In this document: positions 1-15,600 of the stretch, in pieces | Numbering within the stretch: position 1 is the first letter of the stretch | Layout: the number at the start of each line of letters is the position of its first letter | Assembly: GCA_958298945.1 (NCBI GenBank) | Contig: OY282610.1 | Coordinates: forward strand, 42,415,667-42,479,666 | Length of the DNA stretch: 64,000 bases | DNA from: Atherix ibis | Lineage: Eukaryota > Arthropoda > Insecta > Diptera > Athericidae | Direction: 5' to 3' | The notes under the pieces: model-generated | The model's input: the letters and a program-made list of their open reading frames with translations, nothing else | Told to the model about the DNA's origin: nothing | The model's database searches: none | Made by a program: the position numbers and the translations under genes

Positions 1-595
1 TTTTTGCTGACAATTTTTGTTGACAATTTTTGCTGACAACTTCTACTGACAATTTTTGCTGACAATTTTTGCTGACAATTTTCGCTGAATATTTTTGCTG
101 ACAATTTTTGCTGAAAATTTTTACTGAAAATTTTTACTGAAAATTTTTACTAAAATTTTTACTGAAAATTTTTACTGAAAATTTTTCCTGAAAATTTTTA
201 CTGAAAATTTTTGCTGACAATTTTGGCTGACAACTTTTACTGAAAATTTTTGCTGACAATTTTTGCTGACAATTTTTGCTGACAACTTTTACTGAAAATT
301 TTTGCTGACAATTTTGACTGAAAATATTTGCTGAAAATTTTTGCTGACAATTTTTGCTGACAGTTTTTGCTGACAATTTTTGCTGACAATTTTTGCTGAC
401 AATTTTTACTAAACTTTTTACTAAAATTTTTACTGAAAATTTTTATTGACAATTTTTACTGGCAATTTTTACTGACAATTTTTGCTGAAAATTTTTGCTG
501 ACAATTTTTGCTGACAATTTTTGCTGACAATTTTTGCTGACAACTTTTACTGAAAATTTTTGCTGACAATTTTTACTGACAATTTTTGCTGACAA

Positions 596-2908
596 CTTTT
601 ACCAAAATTTTTACTGAAAATTTTTACTGAAAATTTTTACTAAAATTTTTACTAAAATTTTTACTGAAAATTTTTACTGAAAATTTTTGCTGACAATTTT
701 TGCTGACAACTTTTACTGAAAATTTTTGCTGACAATTATTATTGACAATATTTACTGAAAATTTTTGCTGACAACTTTTACCAAAATTTTTACTGAACAT
801 TTTTGCTGACAATTTTTGCTGACAATTTTTGCTGACAATTTTTGCTGACAATTTTTGTTGACAATTTTTGCTGACAACTTCAACTGACAATTTTTGCTGA
901 CAATTTTCGCTGAAAATTTTTGCTGACAATTTTTGCTGAAAATTTTTCTGAAAATTTTTACTAAACTTTTTACTAAAATTTTTACTGAAAATTTTTATTG
1001 ACAATTTTTACTGGCAATTTTTACTGACAATTTTTGCTGAAAATTTTTGCTGACAATTTTTGCTGACAATTTTTGCTGACAATTTGTGCTGACAATTTTT
1101 GCTGACAACTTTTACTGAAAATTTTTGCTGACAATTTTTACTGACAATTTTTGCTGACAACTTTTACCAAAATTTTTACTGAAAATTTTTACTAAACTTT
1201 TTACTAAAATTTTTACTGAAAATTTTACTAACTTTTTACTAAAATTTTTACTGAAAATTTTTATTGACAATTTTTACTGACAATTTTTACTGACAATTTT
1301 TGCTGAAAATTTTTGCTGACAATTTTCGCTGAAAATTTTTACTGAAAATTTTTCCTGAAAAATTTTACTGACAATTTTTGCTGACAATTTTTGCTGACAA
1401 CTTTTACTGAAAATTTTTACTGAACATTTTTACTGAAAATTTTTACTGAAAATTTTTGCTGAAAATTTTTGCTGACAATTTTTGCGGACAATTTTTGCTG
1501 ACAACTTTTACCAAAATTTTTACTGAAAATTTTTACTAAACTTTTTACTAAAATTTTTACTGAAAATTTTTATTGACAATTTTTACTGACAATTTTTACT
1601 AACAATTTTTGTTGAAAATTTTTGCTGACAATTTTCGCTGAAAATTTTTACTGAAAAGTTTTATTGAAAATTTTTACTAAAATTTTTACTAAAATTTTTA
1701 CTGAAAATTTTTACTGAAAATTTTTCCTGAAAATTTTTACTGACAATTTTTGCTGACAATTTTTGCTGACAACTTTTACCAAAATTTTTACTGAAAATTT
1801 TTACTGAAAATTTTTACTAAAATTTTTACTGAAAATTTTTACTGAAAATTTTTGCTGACAATTTTTGCTGACAATTTTTGCTGACAACTTTTACTGAAAA
1901 TTTTTGCTGACAATTATTATTGACAATATTTACTGAAAATTTTTGCTGACAACTTTTACCAAAATTTTTACTGAACATTTTTGCTGACAATTTTTGCTGA
2001 CAATTTTTGCTGACAATTTTTGTTGACAATTTTTGCTGACAACTTCAACTGACAATTTTTGCTGACAATTTTCGCTGAAAATTTTTGCTGACAATTTTTG
2101 CTGAAAATTTTTCTGAAAATTTTTACTAAACTTTTTACTAAAATTTTTACTGAAAATTTTTATTGACAATTTTTACTGGCAATTTTTACTGACAATTTTT
2201 GCTGAAAATTTTTGCTGACAATTTTTGCTGACAATTTTTGCTGACAATTTGTGCTGACAATTTTTGCTGACAACTTTTACTGAAAATTTTTGCTGACAAT
2301 TTTTACTGACAATTTTTGCTGACAACTTTTACCAAAATTTTTACTGAAAATTTTTACTAAACTTTTTACTAAAATTTTTACTGAAAATTTTACTAACTTT
2401 TTACTAAAATTTTTACTGAAAATTTTTATTGACAATTTTTACTGACAATTTTTACTGACAATTTTTGCTGAAAATTTTTGCTGACAATTTTCGCTGAAAA
2501 TTTTTACTGAAAATTTTTCCTGAAAAATTTTACTGACAATTTTTGCTGACAATTTTTGCTGACAACTTTTACTGAAAATTTTTACTGAACATTTTTACTG
2601 AAAATTTTTACTGAAAATTTTTGCTGAAAATTTTTGCTGACAATTTTTGCTGACAATTTTTGCTGACAACTTTTACCAAAATTTTTACTGAAAATTTTTA
2701 TTGACAATTTTTACTGACAATTTTTACTAACAATTTTTGTTGAAAATTTTTGCTGACAATTTTCGCTGAAAATTTTTACTGAAAAGTTTTATTGAAAATT
2801 TTTACTAAAATTTTTACTAAAATTTTTACTGAAAATTTTTACTGAAAATTTTTCCTGAAAATTTTTACTGACAATTTTTGCTGACAATTTTTGCTGACAA
2901 CTTTTACC
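596..2908. repeat. Two tandem higher-order segments of about 1.13-1.18 kb in the 13-bp satellite
   Basis: The string of monomer variants at about 596-1768 recurs at about 1769-2908. Shared landmarks are the odd pair ATTATTATTGACAATA (near 735 and 1913), the TTTGTGCTGAC variant (1083 and 2248) and the AAGTTTTATTG variant (1656 and 2784). The offset falls from about 1178 to 1128 bp across the segment, so small indels have accumulated since duplication. Confidence 0.8.
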
Positions 2909-5900
2909 AAAATTTTTACTGAAAATTTTTACTGAAAATTTTTACTGAAAATTTTTACTGAAAATTTTTACTGAAAATTTTTACTGAAAATTTTTACTGA
3001 AAATTTTTACTGAAAATTTTTACTGAAAATTTTTACTGAAAATTTTTACTGAAAATTTTTACTGAAAATTTTTGCTGAAAATTTTTGCTGAAAATTTTTA
3101 CTAAAATTTTTACTGAAAATTTTTCCTGAAAATTTTTACTGACAATTTTTGCTGACAATTTTTGCTGACAATTTTTGCTGACAACTTTTGCTGGCAACTT
3201 TTACTGAAAATATTTGTTGAAAATTTTTACTGAAAATATTTGTTGAAAATTTTTACTGAAAATTTTTGCTGACAATTTTTGTTGACAATTTTTGCTGACA
3301 ACTTCTACTGACAATTTTTGCTGACAATTTTCGCTGAAAATTTTTGCTGACAATTTTTGCTGAAAATTTTTACTGAAAATTTTTACTGAAAATTTTTACT
3401 GAAAATTTTTACTAAAATTTTTACTGAAAATTTTTCCTGAAAATTTTTACTGACAATTTTTGCTGACAATTTTTGCTGACAATTTTTGCTGACAATTTTT
3501 GCTGACAACTTTTACTGAAAATATTTGTTGAAAATTTTTACTGAAAATATTTGTTGAAAATTTTTACTGAAAATTTTTGCTGACAATTTTTGTTGACAAT
3601 TTTTGCTGACAACTTCTACTGACAATTTTTGCTGACAATTTTTGCTGAAAATTTTTGCTGACAATTTTTGCTGAAAATTTTTACTGAAAATTTTTTCTGA
3701 AAATTTTTACTAAAATTTTTACTGAAAATTTTTCCTGAAAATTTTTACTGACAATTTTTGCTGACAATTTTTGCTGACAATTTTTGCTGACAATTTTTGC
3801 TGACAATTTTTGCTGACAATTTTTGCTGACAACTTTTACTGAAAATATTTGTTGAAAATTTTTACTGAAAATATTTGTTGAAAATTTTTACTGAAAATTT
3901 TTATTGACAATTTTTACTGGCAATTTTTACTGACAATTTTTGCTGAAAATTTTTGCTGACAATTTTTACTGAAAATTTTTTCTGAAAATTTTTACTGAAA
4001 ATTTTTACTGAAAATTTTTACTAAAATTTTTACTAAAATTTTTACTGAAAATTTTTCCTGAAAATTTTTACTGACAATTTTTGCTGACAATTTTTGCTGA
4101 CAATTTTTGCTGACAATTTTTGCTGACAATTTTTGCTGACAACTTTTACTGAAAATATTTGTTGAAAATTTTTACTGAAAATATTTGTTGAAAATTTTTA
4201 CTGAAAATTTTTGCTGACAATTTTTGTTGACAATTTTTGCTGACAACTTCTACTGACAATTTTTGCTGACAATTTTTGCTGAAAATTTTTGCTGACAATT
4301 TTTGCTGAAAATTTTTACTGAAAATTTTTCCTGAAAAATTTTACTGAAAATTTTTCCTGAAAATTTTTAATGAAAATTTTTCCTGAAAATTTTTGCTGAC
4401 AATTTTTGCTGACAACTTTTACCAAAATTTTTACTGAAAATTTTTACTAAACTTCAAACTAAAATTTTTACTGAAAATTTTTACTGAACATTTTTCCTGA
4501 AAATTTTTACTGACAATTTTTGCTGACAATTTTTGCTGACAACTTTTACCAACATTTTTACTGAAAATTTTTACTGAAAATTTTTACTGAAAATTTTTAC
4601 TAAACTTTTTACTAAAATTTTTACTGAAAATTTTTATTGACAATTTTTACTGGCAATTTTTACTGACAATTTTTGCTGAAAATTTTTGCTGACAATTTTT
4701 ACTGAAAATTTTTTCTGAAAATTTTTACTGAAAATTTTTACTGAAAATTTTTACTAAAATTTTTACTGAAAATTTTTCCTGAAAATTTTTACTGACAATT
4801 TTTGCTGACAATTTTTGCTGACAATTTTTGCTGACAATTTTTGCTGACAATTTTTGCTGACAACTTTTACTGAAAATATTTGTTGAAAATTTTTACTGAA
4901 AATATTTGTTGAAAATTTTTACTGAAAATTTTTGCTGACAATTTTTGTTGACAATTTTTGCTGACAACTTCTACTGACAATTTTTGCTGACAATTTTTGC
5001 TGAAAATTTTTGCTGACAATTTTTGCTAAAAATTTTTACTGAAAATTTTTTCTAAAAAATTTTACTGAAAATTTTTCCTGAAAATTTTTAATGAAAATTT
5101 TTCCTGAAAATTTTTGCTGACAATTTTTGCTGACAACAATTTTTACTGAAAATTTTTACTAAACTTCAAACTAAAATTTTTATTGACAATTTTTACTAAA
5201 ATTTTTACTAAAATTTTTACTGAAAATTTTTACTGAACATTTTTCCTGAAAATTTTTACTGACAATTTTTGCTGACAATTTTTGCTGACAACTTTTACCA
5301 ACATTTTTACTGAAAATTTTTCCTGAAAATGTTTACTGACAATTTTTGCTGACAATTTTTGTTGACAATTTTTGCTGACAACTTCTACTGACAATTTTTG
5401 CTGACAATTTTTGCTGACAATTTTCGCTGAAAATTTTTGCTGACAATTTTTGCTGAAAATTTTTACTGAAAATTTTTACTGAAAATTTTTATTGACAATT
5501 TTTACTGGCAATTTTTACTGACAATTTTTGCTGAAAATTTTTGCTGACAATTTTTATTGAAAATTTTTTCTGAAAATTTTTACTGAAAATTTTTACTGAA
5601 AATTTTTACTAAAATTTTTACTGAAAATTTTTCCTGAAAATTTTTACTGACAATTTTTGCTGACAATTTTTGCTGACAAGTTTTGCTGACAATTTTTGCT
5701 GACAACTTTTACTGAAAATATTTGTTGAAAATTTTTACTGAAAATATTTGTTGAAAATTTTTACTGAAAATTTTTGCTGACAATTTTTTCTGAAAATTTT
5801 TACTGAAAATTTTTACTAAACTTTTTACTAAAATTTTTACTGAAAATTTTTATTGACAATATTTACTGGCAATTTTTACTGACAATTTTTGCTGAAAATT

Positions 5901-8655
5901 TTGCTGACAATTTTTGCTGACAATTTCCGTTGAAAATTTTTACTGAAAATTTTTACTGAAATTTTTACTAAAATTTTTACTGAAAATTTTTACTGAAAAT
6001 TTTTACTGAAAATTTTTACTGACAATTTTTGCTGACAATTTTTGCTGACAACTTTTAATGAAAATATTTGTTGAAAATTTTTACTGAAAATATTTGTTGA
6101 AAATTTTTACTGAAAATTTTTGCTGACAATTTTTGTTGACAATTTTTGCTGACAACTTCAACTGACAATTTTTGCTGACAATTTTTGCTGACAATTTTCG
6201 CTGAAAATTTTTGCTGACAATTTTTGCTGACAATTTTTGCTGACAATTTTTACTGAAAATTTTTTCTGAAAATTTTTATTAAAATTTTTCCTGAAAATTT
6301 TTCCTGAAAATTTTTACTGAAAATTTTTACTGAACATTTTTACTGAAAATTTTTAATGAAAATTTTTGCTGAAAATTTTTGCTGACAATTTTTGCTGACA
6401 ACTTTTACCAAAATTTTTACTGAAAATTTTTACTAAACTTTAAACTAAAATTTTTACTGAAAATTTTTATTGACAATTTTTACTAAAATTTTTACTAAAA
6501 TTTTTACTGAAAATTTTTACTGAAAATTTTTCCTGAAAATTTTTACTGACAATTTTTGCTGACAACTTTTACCAAAATTTTTACTGAAAATTTTTACTGA
6601 AAATTTTTACTGAAAATTTTTGCTGACAATTTTTGCTGACAATTTTTGCTGACAACTTTTACTGAAAATTTTTGCTGACAATTTTTGCTGACAACTTTTA
6701 CCAAAATTTTTACTGAAAATTTTACTAAAATTTTTACTGAAAATTTTTATTGACAATTTTTACTGGCAATTTTTACTGACAATTTTTGCTGAAAATTTTT
6801 GCTGACAATTTTTGCTGACAATTTTTGCTGACAATTTTTGCTGACAATTTTTGCTGACAACTTTTACTGAAAATTTTTGCTGACAATTTTTACTGACAAT
6901 TTTTGCTGACAACTTTTACCAAAATTTTTACTGAAAATTTTTACTAAACTTTTTACTAAAATTTTTACTGAAAATTTTACTAACTTTTTACTAAAATTTT
7001 TACTGAAAATTTTTGACAATTTTTACTGACAATTTTTACTGACAATTTTTGCTGAAAATTTTTGCTGACAATTTTCGCTGAAAATTTTTACTGAAAATTT
7101 TTCCTGAAAATTTTTACTGACAATTTTTGCTGACAATTTTTGCTGACAACTTTTACTGAAAATTTTTACTGAACATTTTTACTGAAAATTTTTACTGAAA
7201 ATTTTTGCTGAAAATTTTTGCTGACAATTTTTGCTGACAACTTTTACCAAAATTTTTACTGAAAATTTTTACTAAACTTTTTACTAAAATTTTTAATGAA
7301 AATTTTTATTGACAATTTTTGCTGAAAATTTTTGCTGACAATTTTTGCTGACAACTTTTACTGAAAATATTTGTTGAAAATTTTTACTGAAAATATTTGT
7401 TGAAAATTTTTACTGAAAATTTTTGCTGACAATTTTTGTTGACAATTTTTGCTGACAACTTCTACTGACAATTTTTGCTGACAATTTTTGCTGACAATTT
7501 TCGCTGAACATTTTTGCTGACAACTTTTCCTGAAAGTTTTTACTGAAAATTTTTACTTAACTTTTTACTAAAATTTTTACTGAAAATTTTTATTGACAAT
7601 TTTTACTGACAATTTTTACTAACAATTTTTGTTGAAAATTTTTACTGACAATTTTTGCTGACAATTTTTGCTGACAATTTTTGCTGACAACTTCTACTGA
7701 CAATGTTTGCTGACAATTTTTGCTGACAATTTTCGCTGAAAATTTTTGCTGACAATTTTTGCTGAAAATTTTTACTGAAAATTTTTACTAACCTTTTTAC
7801 TAAAATTTTTACTGAAAATTTTTATTGACAATTTTTACTGGCAATTTTTACTGAAAATTTTTACAGAAAATTTTTACTGAAAATTTTTACTAAAATTTTT
7901 ATTAAAATTTTTCCTGAAAATTTTTACTGAAAATTTTTCCTGAAAATTTTTACTGAAAATTTTTCCTAAAAATTTTTACTGAAAATTTTTCCTGAAAATT
8001 TTTGCTGACAACTTTTACCAAAATTTTTACTGAACATTTTTACTGAAAATTTTTACTGACAATTTTAGACTGACAATTTTTGCTGACAACTTTTCCTGAC
8101 AATTTTTGCTGACAATTTTTGCTGACAATTTTTACTGAAAATTTTTTCTGAAAATTTTTACTGAAAATTTTTACTGAAAATTTTTACTAAAATTTTTACT
8201 AAAATTTTTACTGAACATTTTTACTGAAAATTTTTACTGAAAATTTTTACTGACAATTTTTGCTGACAATTTTTAATGAAAATATTTGTTGAAAATTTTT
8301 ACTGAAAATATTTGTTGAAAATTTTTACTGAAAATTTTTGCTGACAATTTTTGTTGACAATTTTTGCTGACAACTTCTACTGACAATTTTTGCTGACAAT
8401 TTTTGCTGACAATTTTCGCTGAAAATTTTTGCTGACAATTTTTGCTGAAAATTTTTACTGAAAATTTTTACTAAACTTTTTACTAAAATTTTTACTGAAA
8501 ATTTTTATTGACAATTTTTGCTGACAATTTTTGCTGACAACTTTTACTGAAAATTTTTGCTGACAATTTTTACTGACAATTTTTGCTGACAACTTTTACC
8601 AAAATTTTTACTGAAAATTTTTACTAAACTTTTTACTAAAATTTTTACTGAAAAT

Positions 8656-9685
8656 TTTACTAACTTTTTACTAAAATTTTTACTGAAAATTTTTGTTGAC
8701 AATTTTTACTGACAATTTTTACTGACAATTTTTGCTGAAAATTTTTACTGATAATTTTTCCTGAAAATTTTTACTGACAATTTTTGCTGACAATTTTTGC
8801 TGACAACTTTTACTGAAAATTTTTACTGAACATTTTTACTGGCAATTTTTACTGACAATTTTTGCTGAAAATTTTTGCTGACAATTTTTGCTGACAATTT
8901 TTGCTGACAATTTTTACTGACAATTTTAGCCTGACAATTTTTGCTGACAACTTTTACTGACAATTTTTGCTGACAATTTTTGCTGACAATTTTTACTGAA
9001 AATTTTTACTGAAAATTTTTACTGAAAATTTTTACTGAAAATTTTTACTGAAAATTTTTACTGAAAATTTTTACTGAAAATTTTTACTAAAATTTTTACT
9101 AAAATTTTTACTGAACATTTTTACTGAAAATTTTTACTGAAAATTTTTACTGACAATTTTTGCTGACAATTTTACTAACTTTTTACTAAAATTTTTACTG
9201 AAAATTTTTGTTGACAATTTTTACTGACAATTTTTACTGACAATTTTTGCTGAAAATTTTTACTGATAATTTTTCCTGAAAATTTTTACTGACAATTTTT
9301 GCTGACAATTTTTGCTGACAACTTTTACTGAAAATTTTTACTGAACATTTTTACTGGCAATTTTTACTGACAATTTTTGCTGAAAATTTTTGCTGACAAT
9401 TTTTGCTGACAATTTTTGCTGACAATTTTTACTGACAATTTTAGCCTGACAATTTTTGCTGACAACTTTTACTGACAATTTTTGCTGACAATTTTTGCTG
9501 ACAATTTTTACTGAAAATTTTTACTGAAAATTTTTACTGAAAATTTTTACTGAAAATTTTTACTGAAAATTTTTACTGAAAATTTTTACTAAAATTTTTA
9601 CTAAAATTTTTACTGAACATTTTTACTGAAAATTTTTACTGAAAATTTTTACTGACAATTTTTGCTGACAATTTTTGCTGACAAC
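8656..9685. repeat. Recent 515-bp tandem duplication inside the satellite
   Basis: The block beginning TTTACTAACTTTTTAC at 8656 is repeated from 9171. Rare variants occur in both halves at an offset of 515 bp: ACTGATAATTTTTCC near 8746 and 9261, and TTTTAGCCTGAC near 8924 and 9439. The near identity points to a recent event. Confidence 0.8.
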
Positions 9686-12600
9686 TTTTAATGAAAATAT
9701 TTGTTGAAAATTTTTACTGAAAATATTTGTTGAAAATTTTTACTGAAAATTTTTGCTGACAATTTTTGTTGACAATTTTTGCTGACAACTTCTACTGACA
9801 ATTTTTGCTGACAATTTTTGCTGACAATTTTCGCTGAAAATTTTTGCTGACAATTTTTGCTGAAAATTTTTACTGAAAATTTTTACTGAAAATTTTAACT
9901 AAAATTTTTACTGAAAATTTTTACTGAAAATTTTTCCTGAAAATTTTTACTGACAATTTTTGCTGACAATTTTTGCTGACAACTTTTACTGAAAATTTTT
10001 GCTGACAATTTTTGCTGACAATTTTTGCTGACAACTTTTACTGAAAATTTTTACTGACAATTTTTATTGACAATATTTACTGACAATTTTTACTGACAAT
10101 TTTTGCTGAAAATTTTTGCTGACAACTTTTACCAAAATTTTTCCTGAACATTTTTACTGAAAATTTTTACTGACAATTTGAGACTGACAATTTTTGCTGA
10201 CAACTTTTACTGACAATTTTTGCTGACAATTTTTGCTGACAATTTTTACTGAAAATTTTTTCGGAAAATTTTTACTGAAAATTTTTACTGAAAATTTTTA
10301 CTAAAATTTTTACTGAACATTTTTACTGAAAATTTTTACTGAAAATTTTTACTGACAATTTTTGCTGACAATTTTTGCTGACAACTTTTAATGAAAATAT
10401 TTGTTGAAAATTTTTACTGAAAATATTTGTTGAAAATTTTTACTGAAAATTTTTGCTGACAATTTTTGTTGACAATTTTTGCTGACAACTTCAACTGACA
10501 ATTTTTGCTGACAATTTTTGCTGACAATTTTCGCTGAAAATTTTTGCTGACAATTTTTGCTGAAAATTTTTACTGAAAATTTTTACTAAACTTTTTACTA
10601 AAATTTTTACTGAAAATTTTTATTGACAATTTTTACTGGCAATTTTTACTGACAATTTTTGCTGAAAATTTTTGCTGACAATTTTTGCTGACAATTTTTG
10701 CTGACAATTTTTGCTGACAACTTTTACTGAAAATTTTTGCTGACAATTTTTACTGACAATTTTTGCTGACAACTTTTACCAAAATTTTTACTGAAAATTT
10801 TTACTGAAAATTTTTACTAAAATTTTTACTAAAATTTTTACTGAAAATTTTTACTGAAAATTTTTCCTAAAAATTTTTACTGACAATTTTTGCTGACAAT
10901 TTTTGCTGACAACTTTTACTGAAAATTTTTGCTGACAATTTTTGCTGACAATTTTTGCTGACAACTTTTACTGAAAATTTTTGCTGACAATTATTATTGA
11001 CAATATTTACTGAAAATTTTTGCTGACAACTTTTACCAAAATTTTTACTGAACATTTTTGCTGACAATTTTTGCTGACAATTTTTGTTGACAATTTTTGC
11101 TGACAACTTCAACTGACAATTTTTGCTGACAATTTTTGCTGACAATTTTAGCTGAAAATTTTTATTGACAATTTTTACTGGCAATTTTTACTGACAATTT
11201 TTGCTGAAAATTTTTGCTGACAATTTTTGCTGACAATTTTTGCTGACAATTTTTGCTGACAACTTTTACTGAAAATTTTTGCTGACAATTTTTACTGACA
11301 ATTTTTGCTGACAACTTTTACCAAAATTTTTACTGAAAATTTTTACTAAACTTTTTACTAAAATTTTTACTGAAAATTTTACTAACTTTTTACTAAAATT
11401 TTTACTGAAAATTTTTATTGACAATTTTTACTGACAATTTTTACTGACAATTTTTGCTGAAAATTTTTGCTGACAATTTTCGCTGAAAATTTTTACTGAA
11501 AATTTTTCCTGAAAAATTTTACTGACAATTTTTGCTGACAATTTTTGCTGACAACTTTTACTGAAAATTTTTACTGAACATTTTTACTGAAAATTTTTAC
11601 TGAAAATTTTTGCTGAAAATTTTTGCTGACAATTTTTGCTGACAATTTTTGCTGACAACTTTTACCAAAATTTTTACTGAAAATTTTTACTAAACTTTTT
11701 ACTAAAATTTTTACTGAAAATTTTTATTGACAATTTTTACTGACAATTTTTACTAACAATTTTTGTTGAAAATTTTTGCTGACAATTTTCGCTGAAAATT
11801 TTTACTGAAAAGTTTTACTGAAAATTTTTACTGAAAATTTTTACTGAAAATTTTTACTGAAAATTTTTACTAAAATTTTTACTGAAAATTTTTCCTGAAA
11901 ATTTTTACTGACAATTTTTACTGACAATTTTTGCTGACAATTTTTGCTGACAACTTTTGCTGGCAACTTTTACTGAAAATATTTGTTAAAAATTTTTACT
12001 GAAAATATTTGTTGAAAATTTTTACTGAAAATTTTTGCTGACAATTTTTGTTGACAATTTTTGCTGACAACTTCTACTGACAATTTTTGCTGACAATTTT
12101 CGCTGAAAATTTTTGCTGACAATTTTTGCTGAAAATTTTTACTGAAAATTTTTACTAAACTTTTTACTAAAATTTTTACTGAAAATTTTTATGACAATTT
12201 TTACTGGCAATTTTTACTGACAATTTTTGCTGAAAATTTTTGCTGACAATTTTTACTGAAAATTTTTTCTGAAAATTTTTACTGAAAATTTTTACTGAAA
12301 ATTTTTACTAAAATTTTTACTGAAAATTTTTACTAAAATTTTTACTGAAAATTTTTACTAAAATTTTTACTGAAAATTTTTCCTGAAAATTTTTACTGAC
12401 AATTTTTGCTGACAATTTTTGCTGACAATTTTTGCTGACAATTTTTGCTGACAATTTTTGCTGACAATTTTTGCTGACAACTTTTACTGAAAATATTTGT
12501 TGAAAATTTTTACTGAAAATATTTGTTGAAAATTTTTACTGAAAATTTTTGCTGACAATTTTTGTTGACAATTTTTGCTGACAACTTCTACTGACAATTT

Positions 12601-15600
12601 TTGCTGACAATTTTTGCTGAAAATTTTTGCTGACAATTTTTGCTGAAAATTTTTACTGAAAATTTTTCCTGAAAAATTTTACTGAAAATTTTTCCTGAAA
12701 ATTTTTAATGAAAATTTTTCCTGAAAATTTTTGCTGACAATTTTTGCTGACAACTTTTACCAAAATTTTTACTGAAAATTTTTACTAAACTTTAAACTAA
12801 AATTTTTATTGACAATTTTTACTAAAATTTTTACTAAAATTTTTACTGAAAATTTTTACTGAACATTTTTCCTGAAAATTTTTACTGACAATTTTTGCTG
12901 ACAATTTTTGCTGACAACTTTTACCAACATTTTTACTGAAAATTTTTACTGAAAATTTTTACTGAAAATTTTTAATGAAAATTTTTCCTGAAAATTTTTG
13001 CTGACAATTTTTGCTGACAACTTTTACCAAAATTTTTACTGAAAATTTTTACTAAACTTTAAACTAAAATTTTTATTGACAATTTTTACTAAAATTTTTA
13101 CTAAAATTTTTACTGAAAATTTTTACTGAACATTTTTCCTGAAAATTTTTACTGACAATTTTTGCTGACAATTTTTGCTGACAACTTTTACCAACATTTT
13201 TACTGAAAATTTTTACTGAAAATTTTTACTGAAAATTTTTACTGAAAATTTTTCCTGAAAATGTTTACTGACAATTTTTGCTGACAATTTTTGCTGACAA
13301 TTTTTGCTGACAACTTTTGCTGGCGACTTTTACTGAAAATATTTGTTGAAAATTTTTACTGAAAATATTTGTTGAAAATTTTTACTGAAAATTTTTGCTG
13401 ACAATTTTTGTGACAATTTTTGCTGACAACTTCTACTGACAATTTTTGCTGACAATTTTTGCTGACAATTTTCGCTGAAAATTTTTGCTGACAATTTTTG
13501 CTGAAAATTTTTACTGAAAATTTTTACTGAAAATTTTTATTGACAATTTTTACTGGCAATTTTTACTGACAATTTTTGCTGAAAATTTTTGCTGACAATT
13601 TTTATTGAAAATTTTTTCTGAAAATTTTTACTGAAAATTTTTACTGAAAATTTTTACTAAAATTTTTACTGAAAATTTTTCCTGAAAATTTTTACTGACA
13701 ATTTTTGCTGACAATTTTTGCTGACAAGTTTTGCTGACAATTTTTGCTGACAACTTTTACTGAAAATATTTGTTGAAAATTTTTACTGAAAATATTTGTT
13801 GAAAATTTTTACTGAAAATTTTTGCTGACAATTTTTGCTGAAAATTTTTACTGAAAATTTTTACTAAACTTTTTACTAAAATTTTTACTGAAAATTTTTA
13901 TTGACAATATTTACTGGCAATTTTTACTGACAATTTTTGCTGAAAATTTTGCTGACAATTTTTGCTGACAATTTCCGTTGAAAATTTTTACTGAAAATTT
14001 TTACTGAAATTTTTACTAAAATTTTTACTGAACATTTTTACTGAAAATTTTTACTGAAAATTTTTACTGACAATTTTTGCTGACAATTTTTGCTGACAAC
14101 TTTTAATGAAAATATTTGTTGAAAATTTTTACTGAAAATATTTGTTGAAAATTTTTACTGAAAATTTTTGCTGACAATTTTTGTTGACAATTTTTGCTGA
14201 CAACTTTTACCAAAATTTTTGCTGACAATTTTTGCTGACAATTTTTGCTGACAACTTTTACTGAAAATTTTTGCTGACAATTTTTACTGACAATTTTTGC
14301 TGACAACTTTTACCAAAATTTTTACTGAAAATTTTTACTGAAAATTTTTACTAAAATTTTTACTAAAATTTTTACTGAAAATTTTTACTAAACTTTTTAC
14401 TAAAATTTTTACTGAAAATTTTTATTGACAATTTTTACTGGCAATTTTTACTGACAATTTTTGCTGAAAATTTTTGCTGACAATTTTTGCTGACAATTTT
14501 TGCTGACAACTTTTACTGAAAATTTTTGCTGACAATTTTTACTGACAATTTTTGCTGACAACTTTTACCAAAATTTTTACTGAAAATTTTTACTGAAAAT
14601 TTTTACTAAAATTTTTACTAAAATTTTTACTGAAAATTTTTACTGAAAATTTTTTCTGAAAATTTTTACTGACAATTTTTGCTGACAATTTTTGCTGACA
14701 ACTTTTACTGAAAATTTTTGCTGACAATTTTTGCTGACAATTTTTGCTGACAACTTTTACTGAAAATTATTGCTGACAATTATTATTGACAATATTTACT
14801 GACAATTTTTACTGACAATTTTTGCTGAAAATTTTTGCTGACAACTTTTACCAAAATTTTTACTGAACATTTTTACTGAAAATTTTTACTGACAATTTGA
14901 GACTGACAATTTTTGCTGACAACTTTTACTGACAATTTTTGCTGACAATTTTTGCTGACAATTTTTACTGAAAATTTTTTCGGAAAATTTTTACTGAAAA
15001 TTTTTACTGAAAATTTTTACTAAAATTTTTACTAAAATTTTTACTGAACATTTTTACTGAAAATTTTTACTGAAAATTTTTACTGACAATTTTTGCTGAC
15101 AATTTTTGCTGACAACTTTTAATGAAAATATTTGTTGAAAATTTTTACTGAAAATATTTGTTGAAAATTTTTACTGAAAATTTTTGCTGACAATTTTTGT
15201 TGACAATTTTTGCTGACAACTTCAACTGACAATTTTTGCTGACAATTTTTGCTGAAAATTTTTGCTGACAATTTTTGCTGACAACTTTTACTGAAAATTT
15301 TTATTGACAATTTTTACTGGCAATTTTTACTGACAATTTTTACTGACAATTTTTGCTGACAACTTTTACCAAAATTTTTACTGAAAATTTTTACTAAACT
15401 TTTTACTAAAATTTTTACTGAAAATTTTACTAACTTTTTACTAAAATTTTTACTGAAAATTTTTATTGACAATTTTTACTGACAATTTTTACTGACAATT
15501 TTTGCTGAAAATTTTCGCTGACAATTTTCGCTAAAAATTTTTACTGAAAATTTTTCCTGAAAAATTTTACTGACAATTTTTGCTGACAATTTTTGCTGAC

